Source: Methylobacterium sp. (lineage in GTDB: Bacteria > Pseudomonadota > Alphaproteobacteria > Rhizobiales > Beijerinckiaceae). Taken from it: 64,000 nt of DNA. Within the stretch, counting starts at the first letter, position 1; each line of letters begins with the position of its first letter. The notes under the pieces were generated by a model. The model was not told where the DNA came from, did not search any database, and worked only from the letters and a program-made list of their open reading frames with translations. The stretch is from contig JADCBP010000005.1 in the NCBI GenBank assembly GCA_020253445.1, positions 372,001 through 436,000 on the forward strand, given 5' to 3'. Positions 44,876-54,917 of the stretch are shown piece after piece. The translations under genes were made by a program, and so were the position numbers.

Positions 44876-47554
44876 TCAGCCTTCAGCCTTCGTCACCTTG
44901 CCGAGGGCGGCCTGCGCCGCCGCGAGGCGAGCGATGGGCACGCGGAAGGGCGAGCAGGAGACATAATCGAGGCCGATGCTTTCGCAGAAGGCGATGGAAG
45001 CCGGATCGCCGCCATGTTCCCCGCAGAGGCCGAGCTTGAGGCCGGCGCGCGTCGCCTTGCCGCGCGCAACCGCGATCTTCACGAGTTCGCCCACGCCTTC
45101 CTGATCGAGCGTCACGAAGGGGTCTTCGGCGAGGATGCCTCGCGCCTTGTAGGAGCCGAGGAAGTTGCCGGCATCATCGCGGGAGATGCCAAGCGTCGTC
45201 TGCGTGAGATCGTTGGTGCCGAAGGAGAAGAACTCCGCCGCGCCTGCGATCTCGCCGGCGCGCAGGGCCGCGCGCGGCAATTCGATCATCGTGCCCACCT
45301 GATAGGGCACGGTGACGCCGGTTTCCTTCGCGACCGCCAGCGCCATCGCATCGATGCGCGCCTTGACAAGGTCGAGTTCGGGCTTGGTCATCACCAGCGG
45401 AACCATTACCTCCGGCGTCACCATCGCGCCGGTGCGCCTTTCCACCTCGATGGCCGCCTCGAAGATCGCGCGGGCCTGCATCTCGGCGATTTCCGGATAG
45501 GCGACCGCGAGACGGCAGCCACGGAAGCCGAGCATGGGGTTCGATTCCCGAAGTTCCAGCGCGCGGATGCGCAGCTTCTCGGCCGAAGCGCCCATGGCCT
45601 CCGCGACTTCCTGGATCTCGCGCGGCTCGTGCGGCAGGAATTCGTGCAAGGGCGGATCGAGCAGGCGGATCGTGACGGGCAGGCCCTTCATGATCTCGAA
45701 GAGCTTGACGAAATCCGAGCGCTGCATCGGCAGAAGCTTTGCCAATGCGACGCGGCGGCCCTTCTCGTCATCCGCGAGGATCATCTCGCGCATGGCGATG
45801 ATGCGTTCGCCTTCGAAGAACATGTGCTCCGTGCGGCAGAGGCCGATGCCTTCCGCGCCGAACTTCACGGCCGTGCGGGCATCAAGCGGCGTTTCCGCGT
45901 TGGTGCGGATCTTGAGGCGGCGGGCCTTGTCGGCCCATTCCATGAGGGCCGCGAACTCGCCGGAAAGCTCCGGCTGGAGCATCGCGACCTCGCCGACGAG
46001 CACCTGTCCGTTGCCGCCATCGATCGTGATGAAATCACCGCGCTTCAGCACCTTGCCGGCGCAGGTCATCGTGCCGGTCGCCATGTCGATGCGGATCGAG
46101 CCCGCGCCGGAGACGCAGGGCTTGCCCATGCCGCGCGCCACGACCGCCGCGTGGGAGGTCATGCCGCCGCGCGTGGTGAGAATGCCTTCCGCGGCGTGCA
46201 TGCCGTGGATATCCTCCGGCGAGGTTTCCACGCGCACGAGAATGCACTTGCGCTTGGCCTTCCTGGCTTCCTCCGCTTCCTCGGAGGTAAACACGATCTC
46301 GCCCGTGGCCGCACCCGGCGAGGCGGGCAGGCCGGTCGAGAATTGCAGGCGGGTCGCCTTCGGGTCGATGGTCGGGTGCAGGAGTTGGTCGAGAGAGGCC
46401 GGATCGACGCGCTTCACGGCCTCCTCCTGCGAAATCAGCCCCTCATTGGCGAGATCGACCGCGATGCGAAGCGCGGCCCTGGCGGTGCGCTTGCCGTTGC
46501 GGGTCTGGAGCATCCAGAGCTTGCCCTGCTGAACCGTGAATTCCAGATCCTGCATGTCGCGATAATGGTTCTCGAGCAGGCCATAGATGCGCACGAGTTC
46601 CCGGTAAGCCTCGGGCATGGCGGCTTCGAGCGAGGGTTTGGTCGAGCCCGCCGCGATGCGGGCGGCTTCGGTGATGTCCTGCGGCGTGCGGATGCCCGCC
46701 ACCACATCCTCGCCCTGCGCGTTGATGAGGAACTCGCCATAGAGTTCCTTCGTGCCGGTGGAGGGGTTGCGGGTGAAGGCCACGCCCGTGGCCGAGGTGT
46801 CGCCCATATTGCCGAACACCATGGCCTGCACGTTCACGGCGGTGCCCCAGCTTTCCGGAATGGAATGCAGTTCGCGATACTTGATCGCGCGGGCATTCAT
46901 CCAGGAGCCGAACACCGCACCGATCGCGCCCCAGAGCTGCTCGTGGGGGTCCTGCGGGAAGGGCTTGCCGAGGTTTTCCGCAACGCAATCCTTGAAGGAG
47001 ACGATGATCGCCTTCCAGTCCTCGGCGGTCATCTCGGTGTCGAGCGTGTAGCCTTTGTGATCCTTGTACTCCTCGAGAATGTCCTCGAAATCATGGTGCT
47101 CCAGCTCCAGGACCACGTTGGAATACATGGTGATGAAGCGGCGGTAGCTGTCATAGGCGAAGCGCGGGTTGTTCGAGAGCCTCGCGACCGCTTCCACGGT
47201 CTCGTCGTTCAGCCCGAGGTTCAGCACGGTATCCATCATGCCGGGCATCGAGGCGCGGGCCCCGGATCGGACCGAGACCAGCAGGGGGTTCTCCCGGTCG
47301 CCGAAGCTGCGGCCCGCGAGCTTGCCGACATGCTTCAGAGCGGCATCGACCTGTTGGGCGAGATCGAGCGGGTATTTCCGGTCATGGGCATAGAACCAGG
47401 TGCAGACCTCTGTGGGAATGGTGAAACCCGGTGGAACCGGCAGCCCAAGGCTGCACATTTCGGCCAAATTCGCGCCCTTGCCGCCCAGAAGGTTGCGCAA
47501 GGAGGCGTTGCCTTCCGCCTGGCCATCACCAAACGTGTAAACCCACTTCGTCAT
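44876..47554 (-). CDS. ppdK: Pyruvate, phosphate dikinase
   Basis: An 892-residue enzyme that interconverts pyruvate, ATP and phosphate with PEP, AMP and pyrophosphate. The N-terminal ATP-grasp domain starts MTKWVYTFGDGQAEG with LLGGKGANLAEMC. The phosphohistidine loop is GGMTSHAAVVARGMGKPCVS, and the C-terminal PEP/pyruvate barrel has MLGFRGCRLA and GLCGEHGGDPASI. Start chosen at MTKWVY, the usual N-terminus; 41 further upstream residues are not conserved-looking. Single gene, divergent from the binding-protein gene. Confidence 0.97.
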   Translation of the reverse strand: MTKWVYTFGDGQAEGNASLRNLLGGKGANLAEMCSLGLPVPPGFTIPTEVCTWFYAHDRKYPLDLAQQVDAALKHVGKLAGRSFGDRENPLLVSVRSGARASMPGMMDTVLNLGLNDETVEAVARLSNNPRFAYDSYRRFITMYSNVVLELEHHDFEDILEEYKDHKGYTLDTEMTAEDWKAIIVSFKDCVAENLGKPFPQDPHEQLWGAIGAVFGSWMNARAIKYRELHSIPESWGTAVNVQAMVFGNMGDTSATGVAFTRNPSTGTKELYGEFLINAQGEDVVAGIRTPQDITEAARIAAGSTKPSLEAAMPEAYRELVRIYGLLENHYRDMQDLEFTVQQGKLWMLQTRNGKRTARAALRIAVDLANEGLISQEEAVKRVDPASLDQLLHPTIDPKATRLQFSTGLPASPGAATGEIVFTSEEAEEARKAKRKCILVRVETSPEDIHGMHAAEGILTTRGGMTSHAAVVARGMGKPCVSGAGSIRIDMATGTMTCAGKVLKRGDFITIDGGNGQVLVGEVAMLQPELSGEFAALMEWADKARRLKIRTNAETPLDARTAVKFGAEGIGLCRTEHMFFEGERIIAMREMILADDEKGRRVALAKLLPMQRSDFVKLFEIMKGLPVTIRLLDPPLHEFLPHEPREIQEVAEAMGASAEKLRIRALELRESNPMLGFRGCRLAVAYPEIAEMQARAIFEAAIEVERRTGAMVTPEVMVPLVMTKPELDLVKARIDAMALAVAKETGVTVPYQVGTMIELPRAALRAGEIAGAAEFFSFGTNDLTQTTLGISRDDAGNFLGSYKARGILAEDPFVTLDQEGVGELVKIAVARGKATRAGLKLGLCGEHGGDPASIAFCESIGLDYVSCSPFRVPIARLAAAQAALGKVTKAEG

Positions 47555-47718
47555 CCCCGTGCCACTCCCTTGGTCACAGAACACGGCCTGACCTTCGCAG
47601 TTGCGAAAGGTCCTTCGTCGCTTTGTCCCAAATGTCTCCGGAAGGCAACCGTTGCGATTGCCTTGTGCCATCCGCAAATGGCATGACCGACATGAACAAG
47701 AGCCGAGCAGGAAACCAA

Positions 47719-48612
47719 ATGCATCGCCTCGTCTCCCGGTTCCCGACGCATTTCCGAAGGCCTGGCCGATGCGCGCTGGTGCTGCTGGGCCTGCTCGCCT
47801 GCCTTCTGCCCGGCACGGCGCCGCGGGCTTTCGCCCAGCAGGGCAACCCGATCCGCATCCCGGTTTTCGTCGATCCCGAGCGGCGCATCGAACGCCGTGC
47901 CGGGCCGCGCATCGCCAGTATCCGTTTTCTCACGGAAGACGATTATCCGCCTTTCAATTTCATTGCGGCCGATGGACAATTGCAAGGATTCAACATCGAT
48001 CTCGCGCGCGCAATCTGCGCCGAGATCGAGGCGCAATGCACCATCCAGCCTCGCCGTTGGGAACTCCTCCTGCCGGCGCTCGACATCAACGAGGGCGATG
48101 CCGTGATTGCCTCGCATCGCATTGACGGGGACCTGCGCCGTCGTTTCGAGGTGTCCCAGCCGGTCTATCGTGTGCCCGCGCGCTTTGCCGGCCACAAGGA
48201 TGGTGCGATCCGATCCGCCGATGCGCAGGCCCTGCAGGGCAGATCCATCGCGGTGGTCGGCGGCTCGCGGCACGAGGCCTATCTCAACGCGCTGTTCCCG
48301 GCCGTAAGGATCGAGCGCTTCGCAAGCGCGGAGGGGGCCTTGGAGGCCATGCGCCGCAGGCGGGTGGACCTCGCCTTCGGGGATGCGATTGCCATCGCGT
48401 TCTGGCTCAATGGTTCGGAATCGCTCGATTGCTGCACGTTCATCGGCGGGGCCTATGCCGATAGCCGCTTTTTCGGCGAGGGCGCAGGCATCGTGATGCG
48501 CAAGGGCAACATTCCGCTCCGGCAGGCGATCGACGATGCGCTGACCCGGATGAGCCGCGATGGCCGCTTCGCGCGGCTCTATCTCAAGCACTTCCCGGTG
48601 CCGTTCTACTGA
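47719..48612 (+). CDS. Family 3 extracellular solute-binding protein
   Basis: A 297-residue periplasmic protein with a signal peptide (hydrophobic run about residues 19-35, cleavage near AFAQQ). The bilobed binding fold is shown by IRFLTEDDYPPFNFIAADGQLQGFNIDL in pieces, DAVIASHRI and VDLAFGDAIAIAFWL. These proteins bind amino acids for ABC transporters. No permease or ATPase gene is adjacent, so it may serve a transporter elsewhere or have a sensory role. The ATG at 47719 has AGGAAA upstream; earlier ATGs at 47683 and 47692 would lengthen the signal peptide. Confidence 0.88.
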   Translation: MHRLVSRFPTHFRRPGRCALVLLGLLACLLPGTAPRAFAQQGNPIRIPVFVDPERRIERRAGPRIASIRFLTEDDYPPFNFIAADGQLQGFNIDLARAICAEIEAQCTIQPRRWELLLPALDINEGDAVIASHRIDGDLRRRFEVSQPVYRVPARFAGHKDGAIRSADAQALQGRSIAVVGGSRHEAYLNALFPAVRIERFASAEGALEAMRRRRVDLAFGDAIAIAFWLNGSESLDCCTFIGGAYADSRFFGEGAGIVMRKGNIPLRQAIDDALTRMSRDGRFARLYLKHFPVPFY

Positions 48613-48693
48613 AAGCCGAATCGCTCCCTGGTTGACGGTTTGAAGCGCGAGCCGTAACGAACCGGCTTCTCCTTTACCGGAAAAGCCGCCTCC

Positions 48694-50400
48694 ATGACCG
48701 ATCTTTCCCGTTATCGCGACGCTGCCCAGACCTCTGCCGCCTGGCCTTTCGAAGAGGCCCGCAAGCTGGTCGCGCGCATCGAGAAATCGGGCAAGAGGAA
48801 GGTGCTGTTCGAAACAGGTTATGGCCCCTCGGGCCTGCCGCATATCGGCACCTTCGGCGAGGTGGCGCGCACCACGATGGTGCGCCGCGCCTTCGAGGCG
48901 CTGACCGGCGGGGAAATCCCGACCCGGCTCGTCTGCTTCTCGGATGACATGGATGGCATGAGGAAAATTCCGGACAATGTGCCGGATCGCGCCTTTCTCG
49001 AGCCGCATCTCCAGAAGCCGCTGACCTCCGTTCCGAACCCCTTCGGTGGCGATTACGAGAGCTTCGGGCATCACAACAACGCGATGCTCCGCCGCTTTCT
49101 CGATACTTTCGGCTTCGAATACGAGTTCATGAGCGCGACCGAGTGCTATCGCAACGGCACCTTCGACACGGTGCTCCTGCGTGCGGCCGAGCGCTATCAG
49201 GCGATCATGGACGTCATGCTGCCCACGCTTGGTCCGGAGCGGCAGGCGACCTATTCGCCCTTCCTGCCGATCTCGCCGAAATCCGGCCGCGTGCTCTATG
49301 TGCCGATGAAGCATGTCGATGCGAAGGCGGGCACGGTCACCTTCCTCGACGAGGACGGCGCGGAGACGACTTTGCCCGTCACCGGCGGGCATGTGAAGCT
49401 GCAATGGAAGCCGGATTTCGGCATGCGCTGGGCGGCGCTCGATGTCGATTTCGAGATGTTCGGCAAGGATCACCAGACCAATGCCGGCATCTATGATCGC
49501 ATCTGCGCGATCCTCGGCGGCATCCCGCCGGAGCATTATGTCTATGAGCTGTTCCTCGACGATCAGGGCCAGAAGATCTCGAAATCGAAGGGCAATGGCC
49601 TGACGATCGACGAATGGCTGACCTATGCCTCGCCCGAGAGCCTCGCGCTCTATATGTTTCACAAGCCACGCGAGGCGAAAAGGCTCTATTTCGATGTCAT
49701 TCCCCGCGCGGTGGATGAATATCTCCAGTTCCTCGATGCTTTTCCCCGGCAAGACCAGAAGAACCAGCTCGGCAATCCGGTCTGGCACATTCATGGCGGC
49801 AATCCGCCGCCGCCGGAGCGTCTGGGCAAGGAGGGCGAGAACACGCCGTCCGAGAAGGTTTCTTTCTCGCTGCTCATGAACCTCGTGGCGGTCGCCAATG
49901 CCGAGGAGAAGGGCGTTCTCTGGGGGTTCCTCAAGCGCTATGCCCCTTCGGCCTCGCCCGAGAGCCATCCGCGTCTTGATGCGCTGGTCGGTTACGCGAT
50001 CCGCTATTTCGAGGATTTCGTGAAGCCGAAAAAGGCCTATCGCCTGCCCGATGCAGTGGAGAAAGCGGCCTTCGCCGCGTTGGCGGACAAGCTTGCGGGG
50101 ATGCCTGCGGATGCAACGGCGGAGGCTATCCAGGAAGCGGCCTATGATGTCGCGCGCGCCGTGCCGCGCTATCAGGATTTCGCGGCCAAGGGCGCCACAC
50201 CCGAGCGCCCCGGCGTCTCGAATGCGTGGTTCGCGGCGATCTACAACGTGCTTCTCGGCGAGGAACGGGGACCGCGTTTCGGCTCCTTCGCGGTGATCTA
50301 CGGCATCGAGAACACGGTTGCGCTCATCCGCAAGGCGATTGCCGGCGAACTCGTTGCGGCGCACGAGGCCTTCCGAAGCGCGCGCCGGATTACTGGCTGA
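48694..50400 (+). CDS. lysS: Lysyl-tRNA synthetase, class I
   Basis: A 568-residue class I enzyme charging tRNA-Lys. The HIGH-type motif is [16 protein letters not shown], and the KMSKS-type motif is [12 protein letters not shown]. Class I LysRS is archaeal in origin and found in most alphaproteobacteria in place of the class II form; this is known for the family. The 3' end overlaps the convergent regulator gene by 11 bases. Confidence 0.97.
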   Translation: MTDLSRYRDAAQTSAAWPFEEARKLVARIEKSGKRKVLFETGYGPSGLPHIGTFGEVARTTMVRRAFEALTGGEIPTRLVCFSDDMDGMRKIPDNVPDRAFLEPHLQKPLTSVPNPFGGDYESFGHHNNAMLRRFLDTFGFEYEFMSATECYRNGTFDTVLLRAAERYQAIMDVMLPTLGPERQATYSPFLPISPKSGRVLYVPMKHVDAKAGTVTFLDEDGAETTLPVTGGHVKLQWKPDFGMRWAALDVDFEMFGKDHQTNAGIYDRICAILGGIPPEHYVYELFLDDQGQKISKSKGNGLTIDEWLTYASPESLALYMFHKPREAKRLYFDVIPRAVDEYLQFLDAFPRQDQKNQLGNPVWHIHGGNPPPPERLGKEGENTPSEKVSFSLLMNLVAVANAEEKGVLWGFLKRYAPSASPESHPRLDALVGYAIRYFEDFVKPKKAYRLPDAVEKAAFAALADKLAGMPADATAEAIQEAAYDVARAVPRYQDFAAKGATPERPGVSNAWFAAIYNVLLGEERGPRFGSFAVIYGIENTVALIRKAIAGELVAAHEAFRSARRITG

Positions 50401-51007
50401 GCCAGAGGATGCGGGCGAGCAGGCGGATATCCTTCGTCTTGTGCGCAGGCAGTTCTTCTCCCGAAAGGCCGCGCAGGCGCACCTGCATGGCCGTTTCGAG
50501 CCCGAGTTCGCCAATCATCAGGCTGCCATCCGTCGCAAGGAGCAGCACGCGATCGCCTCGGCGCCTCGGCGCGCTGGGCGAGGCGATGATCATGTCGCCC
50601 TGCTTGTAGGCCGGTGCGAAGCGGTCGCAGGCGAGCCCGATCGCGAAAGCATCCCCCCGCAGGCCCTGGAGCGGCTCGATCCGGTCCCAGCCGGCACCCT
50701 GCGGCCGCCCCTCGTCGTCGAAGGCATCGGCCGTGAGGTGATCCGCGAACTGGAAGGGCAGGTGCGATGGCCCCGGTTCGCTGGTGATGATCGCCAGGAA
50801 CTCGTCCACGCCGACGCCCGTGGCCGCGAGGATCTTCGCGATGGATTCGGTCGATGGCCAACGCGGATGGCCATCCGCGCCCTGCCGCTTCGAGCGATTG
50901 AAGGTGGTCGCATCAAGGCCCGCCCGCTTGGCCAGCGCCGAGGGCGTGAGGCCATGTCGCTGCGCGAGCGTGTCGATGGCCGTCCAGATCTGCGAATGGG
51001 TCAACAT
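50390..51007 (-). CDS. HTH transcriptional regulator with S24-like domain lacking the catalytic pair
   Basis: A 205-residue protein. The N-terminal helix-turn-helix (about 3-70) has [20 protein letters not shown]. The C-terminal half (about 110-205) resembles LexA/CI-type S24 domains, with [20 protein letters not shown] and [14 protein letters not shown]. The positions where Ser and Lys should form the self-cleavage dyad read IGLACDRF and LMIGEL, so autoproteolysis is unlikely. This suggests a repressor that does not respond by self-cleavage. Targets are unknown. Confidence 0.85.
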   Translation of the reverse strand: MLTHSQIWTAIDTLAQRHGLTPSALAKRAGLDATTFNRSKRQGADGHPRWPSTESIAKILAATGVGVDEFLAIITSEPGPSHLPFQFADHLTADAFDDEGRPQGAGWDRIEPLQGLRGDAFAIGLACDRFAPAYKQGDMIIASPSAPRRRGDRVLLLATDGSLMIGELGLETAMQVRLRGLSGEELPAHKTKDIRLLARILWLSQ

Positions 51008-51149
51008 GCCGCAACATCCTGCACGAAACCTGCGGCCGTCGCGAGGGGTATGCCGTGAAAAGCTGAGCTTCCGGCCGGAAAATTGCGCTTTCCAGCACCC
51101 CTGCAACCGCCTAAATCTCGCCGCGCCCGCCCAAGCCGGAGTCTGCCGC

Positions 51150-51497
51150 ATGGCGCTTCTCTACAAGATCCTGTCTCGCTCCGAATGGGAGACCTTTCGG
51201 CGGGACAGGCGATTCGCCGGCTCCGCAATCGACCGGCAAGATGGCTTCATCCATTTCTCCCATGCCCATCAGCTCATCGAAACCGCCCGCAAGCATTTCG
51301 CCGGGCAAAGCGATCTTGTGCTGCTGGCGGTCGAGGGGGCCGAACTGGGTGATGCCCTGCGCGATGAGCCATCCCGTGGCGGAGACCTCTTTCCGCATCT
51401 TCATGCCGAGCTTCCGCTTCCTGCCGTGCGCTGGATGAAGCCCATCGGCCAGGATGCGGAGGGCTTTCCCGTTCTTCCCGCCTTCGAGGAGGCCTGA
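51150..51497 (+). CDS. DUF952 domain-containing protein
   Basis: A 115-residue protein starting MALLYKILSRSEWETF. The DUF952 block DRQDGFIHFSHAHQLIETA and the PHLHAELPLPAVRWM segment with conserved histidines are visible. The family has a compact alpha/beta fold with no settled function. It lies 3 bases upstream of pyrD, whose Shine-Dalgarno AGGAGG is inside its final codons, so the two genes are translationally linked. Confidence 0.9.
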   Translation: MALLYKILSRSEWETFRRDRRFAGSAIDRQDGFIHFSHAHQLIETARKHFAGQSDLVLLAVEGAELGDALRDEPSRGGDLFPHLHAELPLPAVRWMKPIGQDAEGFPVLPAFEEA

Positions 51498-51500
51498 TCC

Positions 51501-52568
51501 ATGTTCGCCCGAGCCTTTCCGCTGCTACGCCCGCTGATCGGCGCGATCGATGCCGAGCAGGCGCATGATCTTTCCGTGCGGGCGCTGGAAATGCTGCCGC
51601 TCCCGGCCTGCGGGCCGGATGATCCCCGCCTTGCCGTGGAAGCCTTCGGGCTCAAGTTCCCCAACCCCGTGGGCATGGCTGCGGGTTTCGACAAGGATGC
51701 CCGCGTGCCCGATGCCGTGCTGCGGCTGGGCTTCGGCTTCGTCGAGGTCGGCGGCGTCACGCGGCAGCCCCAGCCCGGCAATCCGCGCCCACGCGTCTTC
51801 CGCCTTCCGCAGGATGAGGCCGTCATCAACCGCTACGGCCTCAATTCCAGCGGCATGGAAGCCGTTCGCCAGCGCCTGGCGAAGCGCCGGCGGGCCGGGA
51901 TTGTCGGGATCAATCTCGGGGCGAACAAGGAAAGCGTCGATCGCATCGGCGATTACGTCGCGCTGCTCCAGACCCTCGGTCCGCATGCGGAATTCGTGAC
52001 ACTCAACATCTCCTCGCCGAACACGCCGGGCCTGCGGGATCTCCAGGGCAGGGCCTTCCTCGAGGAGTTGCTCGACCGCACGCTCGATGCCCGCGCGAAG
52101 GCAAACCTTGCGACCCGTGTTCTGCTGAAGATCGCGCCTGATCTCGACGATCTCCAGCTTGATGACATCGTGGCAGTGGCGCTGCGCCGCCCCATCGACG
52201 GGATGATCGTCTCGAACACCACCACCGCCCGGCCCGAAAGCCTGAAGGACAAGGCGCAGGCAAAGGAAGCCGGCGGCCTTTCCGGCAGGCCGATTTTCCG
52301 GCCCTCCACCGTGAAGCTCGCGAAAACATGGCTCCGCGTCGAGGGCAGGTTTCCGCTGATCGGCGTCGGCGGCATCGCCAGCGGCGCGGATGCGCTGGCC
52401 AAGATCGAGGCCGGCGCGAATCTTGTCCAGCTCTATACCGCGCTGATCTATCAGGGGCCGGCGCTGCTTCAGGAAATCAAGGACACGCTGGCCGCCGCCG
52501 CGCCGCCGGAGGGACTTTCCGCCCTCGTGGGCCGCGCTGCGCGCGACTGGGCCAGTTCGGCCTGCTGA
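51501..52568 (+). CDS. pyrD: Dihydroorotate dehydrogenase (quinone), class 2
   Basis: A 355-residue FMN enzyme of pyrimidine biosynthesis that passes electrons to the membrane quinone pool. The N-terminal helical extension [20 protein letters not shown] is the membrane-association segment of class 2 enzymes. Further motifs are [29 protein letters not shown]-type sequence, [12 protein letters not shown] with the catalytic serine, and [11 protein letters not shown]. Its stop codon abuts the stop of the convergent response regulator gene. Confidence 0.96.
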   Translation: MFARAFPLLRPLIGAIDAEQAHDLSVRALEMLPLPACGPDDPRLAVEAFGLKFPNPVGMAAGFDKDARVPDAVLRLGFGFVEVGGVTRQPQPGNPRPRVFRLPQDEAVINRYGLNSSGMEAVRQRLAKRRRAGIVGINLGANKESVDRIGDYVALLQTLGPHAEFVTLNISSPNTPGLRDLQGRAFLEELLDRTLDARAKANLATRVLLKIAPDLDDLQLDDIVAVALRRPIDGMIVSNTTTARPESLKDKAQAKEAGGLSGRPIFRPSTVKLAKTWLRVEGRFPLIGVGGIASGADALAKIEAGANLVQLYTALIYQGPALLQEIKDTLAAAAPPEGLSALVGRAARDWASSAC

Positions 52569-53243
52569 TCAGGCCGGAAGCTCGATCTTCGAGGCGGCGA
52601 TCACCGCCTGTGTGCGGCTTTCGACGCCAAGCTTCATCAGGATCGCCGAGACATGCGCCTTCACGGTCGCCTCCGAGACCGAGAGTTCATACGCGATCTG
52701 CTTGTTGAGAAGACCCTCGGACAGCATGGTCAGCACGCGCATCTGCTGCGGGGTGAGGCTGGCGAGCCGCCGGACCAGATCGGCTGTCTCCTTGTCCGCC
52801 CCCACATCGAGCCGGATATGCGGTGGCGTCCATTGTCCGCCCCCGATCACTGTCGCGATCGCGCCGTGCATGGTCTCGATGGAGGAGGTCTTCGGGATAT
52901 AGCCCGAGGCACCGAATTCGATGCAGGCGCGGATGGTCGCCGGGTCTTCGATGCCCGAAACCACGATGACCGGCACGGAAGGATATTGCGAACGCAGGAA
53001 GGTGAGCCCGGAAAAACCGTTCACGCCCGGCATCTTCAGGTCCAGCAGCACCAGATCGACCTCCGGCTCCTGAGAGATCGCCGCCGTTGCTTCCTCGAGC
53101 GTGCCGGCCTCGATCACGTGGAGGTGTCGGAAGATGCCGTTGACCGCCTGACGCAGCGCGCCGCGAAACAATGGATGATCGTCGGCGATGACGATGGTTC
53201 CGCGGCCATCCGCAGACAGAGGCGTGGAAAGACCTGCCGACAT
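52569..53243 (-). CDS. LuxR/NarL-family response regulator (CrbR/ErdR-like)
   Basis: A 224-residue regulator. The receiver (about 16-135) has ADDHPLF at the acidic pocket, the phospho-acceptor in VLLDLKMPGVNG and the lysine in GYIPKTSS. The C-terminal LuxR helix-turn-helix has LTPQQMRVLTMLSEGL and NKQIAYELSVSEATVKAHV. An AGGGGG precedes the ATG at 53243. No kinase gene is adjacent. The SSF-type hybrid kinase at 5115-8687 belongs to a group that pairs with such regulators, so it is the best candidate partner in the window. Confidence 0.9.
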   Translation of the reverse strand: MSAGLSTPLSADGRGTIVIADDHPLFRGALRQAVNGIFRHLHVIEAGTLEEATAAISQEPEVDLVLLDLKMPGVNGFSGLTFLRSQYPSVPVIVVSGIEDPATIRACIEFGASGYIPKTSSIETMHGAIATVIGGGQWTPPHIRLDVGADKETADLVRRLASLTPQQMRVLTMLSEGLLNKQIAYELSVSEATVKAHVSAILMKLGVESRTQAVIAASKIELPA

Positions 53244-53435
53244 CCCTTTTCCCCCTTGGAATGTTGCCTGTTGATTTTTTGTAACGCTAACACGCGGATT
53301 GCGGTTGCACCATGATCCGATCCAATTACCGGCACCCTGCGACATTCTGTCAGGGTTGTTGCCCTTGAGGCAGCCATCGCTGTTTGACAGCCGCGCCCGC
53401 CCCGGCGAAAAAGCGGGTGCGCGAAGGGCGGCTTC

Positions 53436-54917
53436 ATGGTTTCCACTCTCGTTTTCTCGATCACGACAGCCGGGTTGCTCTTTCTGGTTCTCGGGGAGTG
53501 GCTGGGCCTGCCAGCGCCGCTCGGCCTGCTGGCGCTTCAGGCGCTGCTGGCCCTCTCTTTCGGGTTGATGATCGTGCTTTCGGCGACGAATCGGCTCGAT
53601 CCCTTTCTGGCGGAGCGGCCAAGGGCGCAGGCTTTCGGGCGGGTGGCGCGCCTCGCCATCCTGCTCCTTGCGGGGCTTGCCGCCAGCGGTGGCGTTGCGC
53701 TCGAAAACCCGGTCCGGGTCGGCTCTCTCATCGCCGGTTATGGGCTCGGCGCGATCGCGCTGCTCCCGCGGGAAGCGGGCTTCGGGGTTTCCGGCGGAAA
53801 AATCCTTGCCATGGGCGGCATGCTCCGGCGCCTGGCCCTCGCGATGATGTGTCTCGTGCTGATCACCCTGTGGCTGCCGCTGGCGAGCGCCGGTTTCGCC
53901 GCCATCCTCCAGCGCGAGGCCGAGGCTTTGCGCGGCCCGATCATTCTGGCATCGGTCCTTGGTGTTGCGCTGGGTGGCGCGACGGGCCTCTCGCGGCTCG
54001 CGCGGGCGATCCTCCTGCTGGGTCTTGTTCTGGCCGTGGCTCCGCTGGGGGCCGCCGCCTTCGTGGAACGCGCCTTTCCGCTGGAAAGCCTGCAGGGCAC
54101 GCTGGCGACGATCCTGCGTGACGCGACAACCGCCATTCCCGCCGGCCAATGGCGAGAGGGGCTGCCCGATCTCGTCGCGGGGTTTGCCCTTGGCGGCCTT
54201 GGTTCCGCGCTGCGTCCGGCCGGCGAACGGGTGGGCCAGAGCATGCTGGTTGCCCTGCTCGCGCTCATGATCGCGCTGGCCGGTGCCTTGCTCGTGATGA
54301 TGGAGGTCATTCGCCTGCACGAGATCGTCGTCATGCAGATCGCCGACCAGCCGCCGGCGCGCTGGCCGCTCTTCGTGTTTGACGAGGCCATTCTCGGCTG
54401 GCTGAAAGTGTGTGGAGAGGCGCCACGGGATGTGCTTGACGCGTTCCGCGCCTGCCGCGCTCGCGGATACTCGGTCAGCTTCCCGATTTCCGAACTTCGC
54501 CTCGAGCCGGGCCTGATCGGCCCGGCCATCGCCGCCTCGCGCGGGTTGCCCGCGGTGCTGGGGGCCGGCTGGCTGCAGGCCGCGCCCTTGATCGGCCTTG
54601 TCGCCATCGGGCTGCTGATGCATGGCGCGGCATTGCTGATCAGCGAGACCAGCCTCTACCGGCGGGCAGGCGAGAAGGCCTTGCGCTCCTCCCGGCTGCT
54701 GCTGGCGCGCTTCCTTGTGCTGGCTCCCATGGCATTGCTGTTCCTGCTGCCGGCCGAATCCGCCTTGCAGGAGCGCCCGGCCTTGTGCCTGATGCTGGGC
54801 AGCCTGCTGCTGATCCTTGTCGCAAGGCTGGCCGACCTTTTGCGCGCGGGCGTCAGGGCGTTGCAATCGCGCAAGCCCCATGCTTTGCCGATCACGCCTT
54901 CCGCAGAAGCGATCTGA
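53436..54917 (+). CDS. Polytopic membrane protein of unknown function
   Basis: A 493-residue protein with about twelve hydrophobic segments and little soluble sequence except a loop near residues 335-370 (WLKVCGEAPRDVLDAFRACR). Glycine-rich spots AGYGLGAIALLPREAGFG and ALGGLGSALRPAGERVGQ hint at a transporter-like fold, but I cannot place it in a family. It is divergent from the CrbR-like regulator across 192 bases, so the two may share control. Its end overlaps the convergent DNA ligase gene by 26 bases. Confidence 0.75.
   Translation: MVSTLVFSITTAGLLFLVLGEWLGLPAPLGLLALQALLALSFGLMIVLSATNRLDPFLAERPRAQAFGRVARLAILLLAGLAASGGVALENPVRVGSLIAGYGLGAIALLPREAGFGVSGGKILAMGGMLRRLALAMMCLVLITLWLPLASAGFAAILQREAEALRGPIILASVLGVALGGATGLSRLARAILLLGLVLAVAPLGAAAFVERAFPLESLQGTLATILRDATTAIPAGQWREGLPDLVAGFALGGLGSALRPAGERVGQSMLVALLALMIALAGALLVMMEVIRLHEIVVMQIADQPPARWPLFVFDEAILGWLKVCGEAPRDVLDAFRACRARGYSVSFPISELRLEPGLIGPAIAASRGLPAVLGAGWLQAAPLIGLVAIGLLMHGAALLISETSLYRRAGEKALRSSRLLLARFLVLAPMALLFLLPAESALQERPALCLMLGSLLLILVARLADLLRAGVRALQSRKPHALPITPSAEAI

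Noticed and set aside
45014-47686. An 890-residue open frame opposite ppdK
   Set aside because: Shadow of a highly conserved gene, His/Arg/Glu-rich with no motif.
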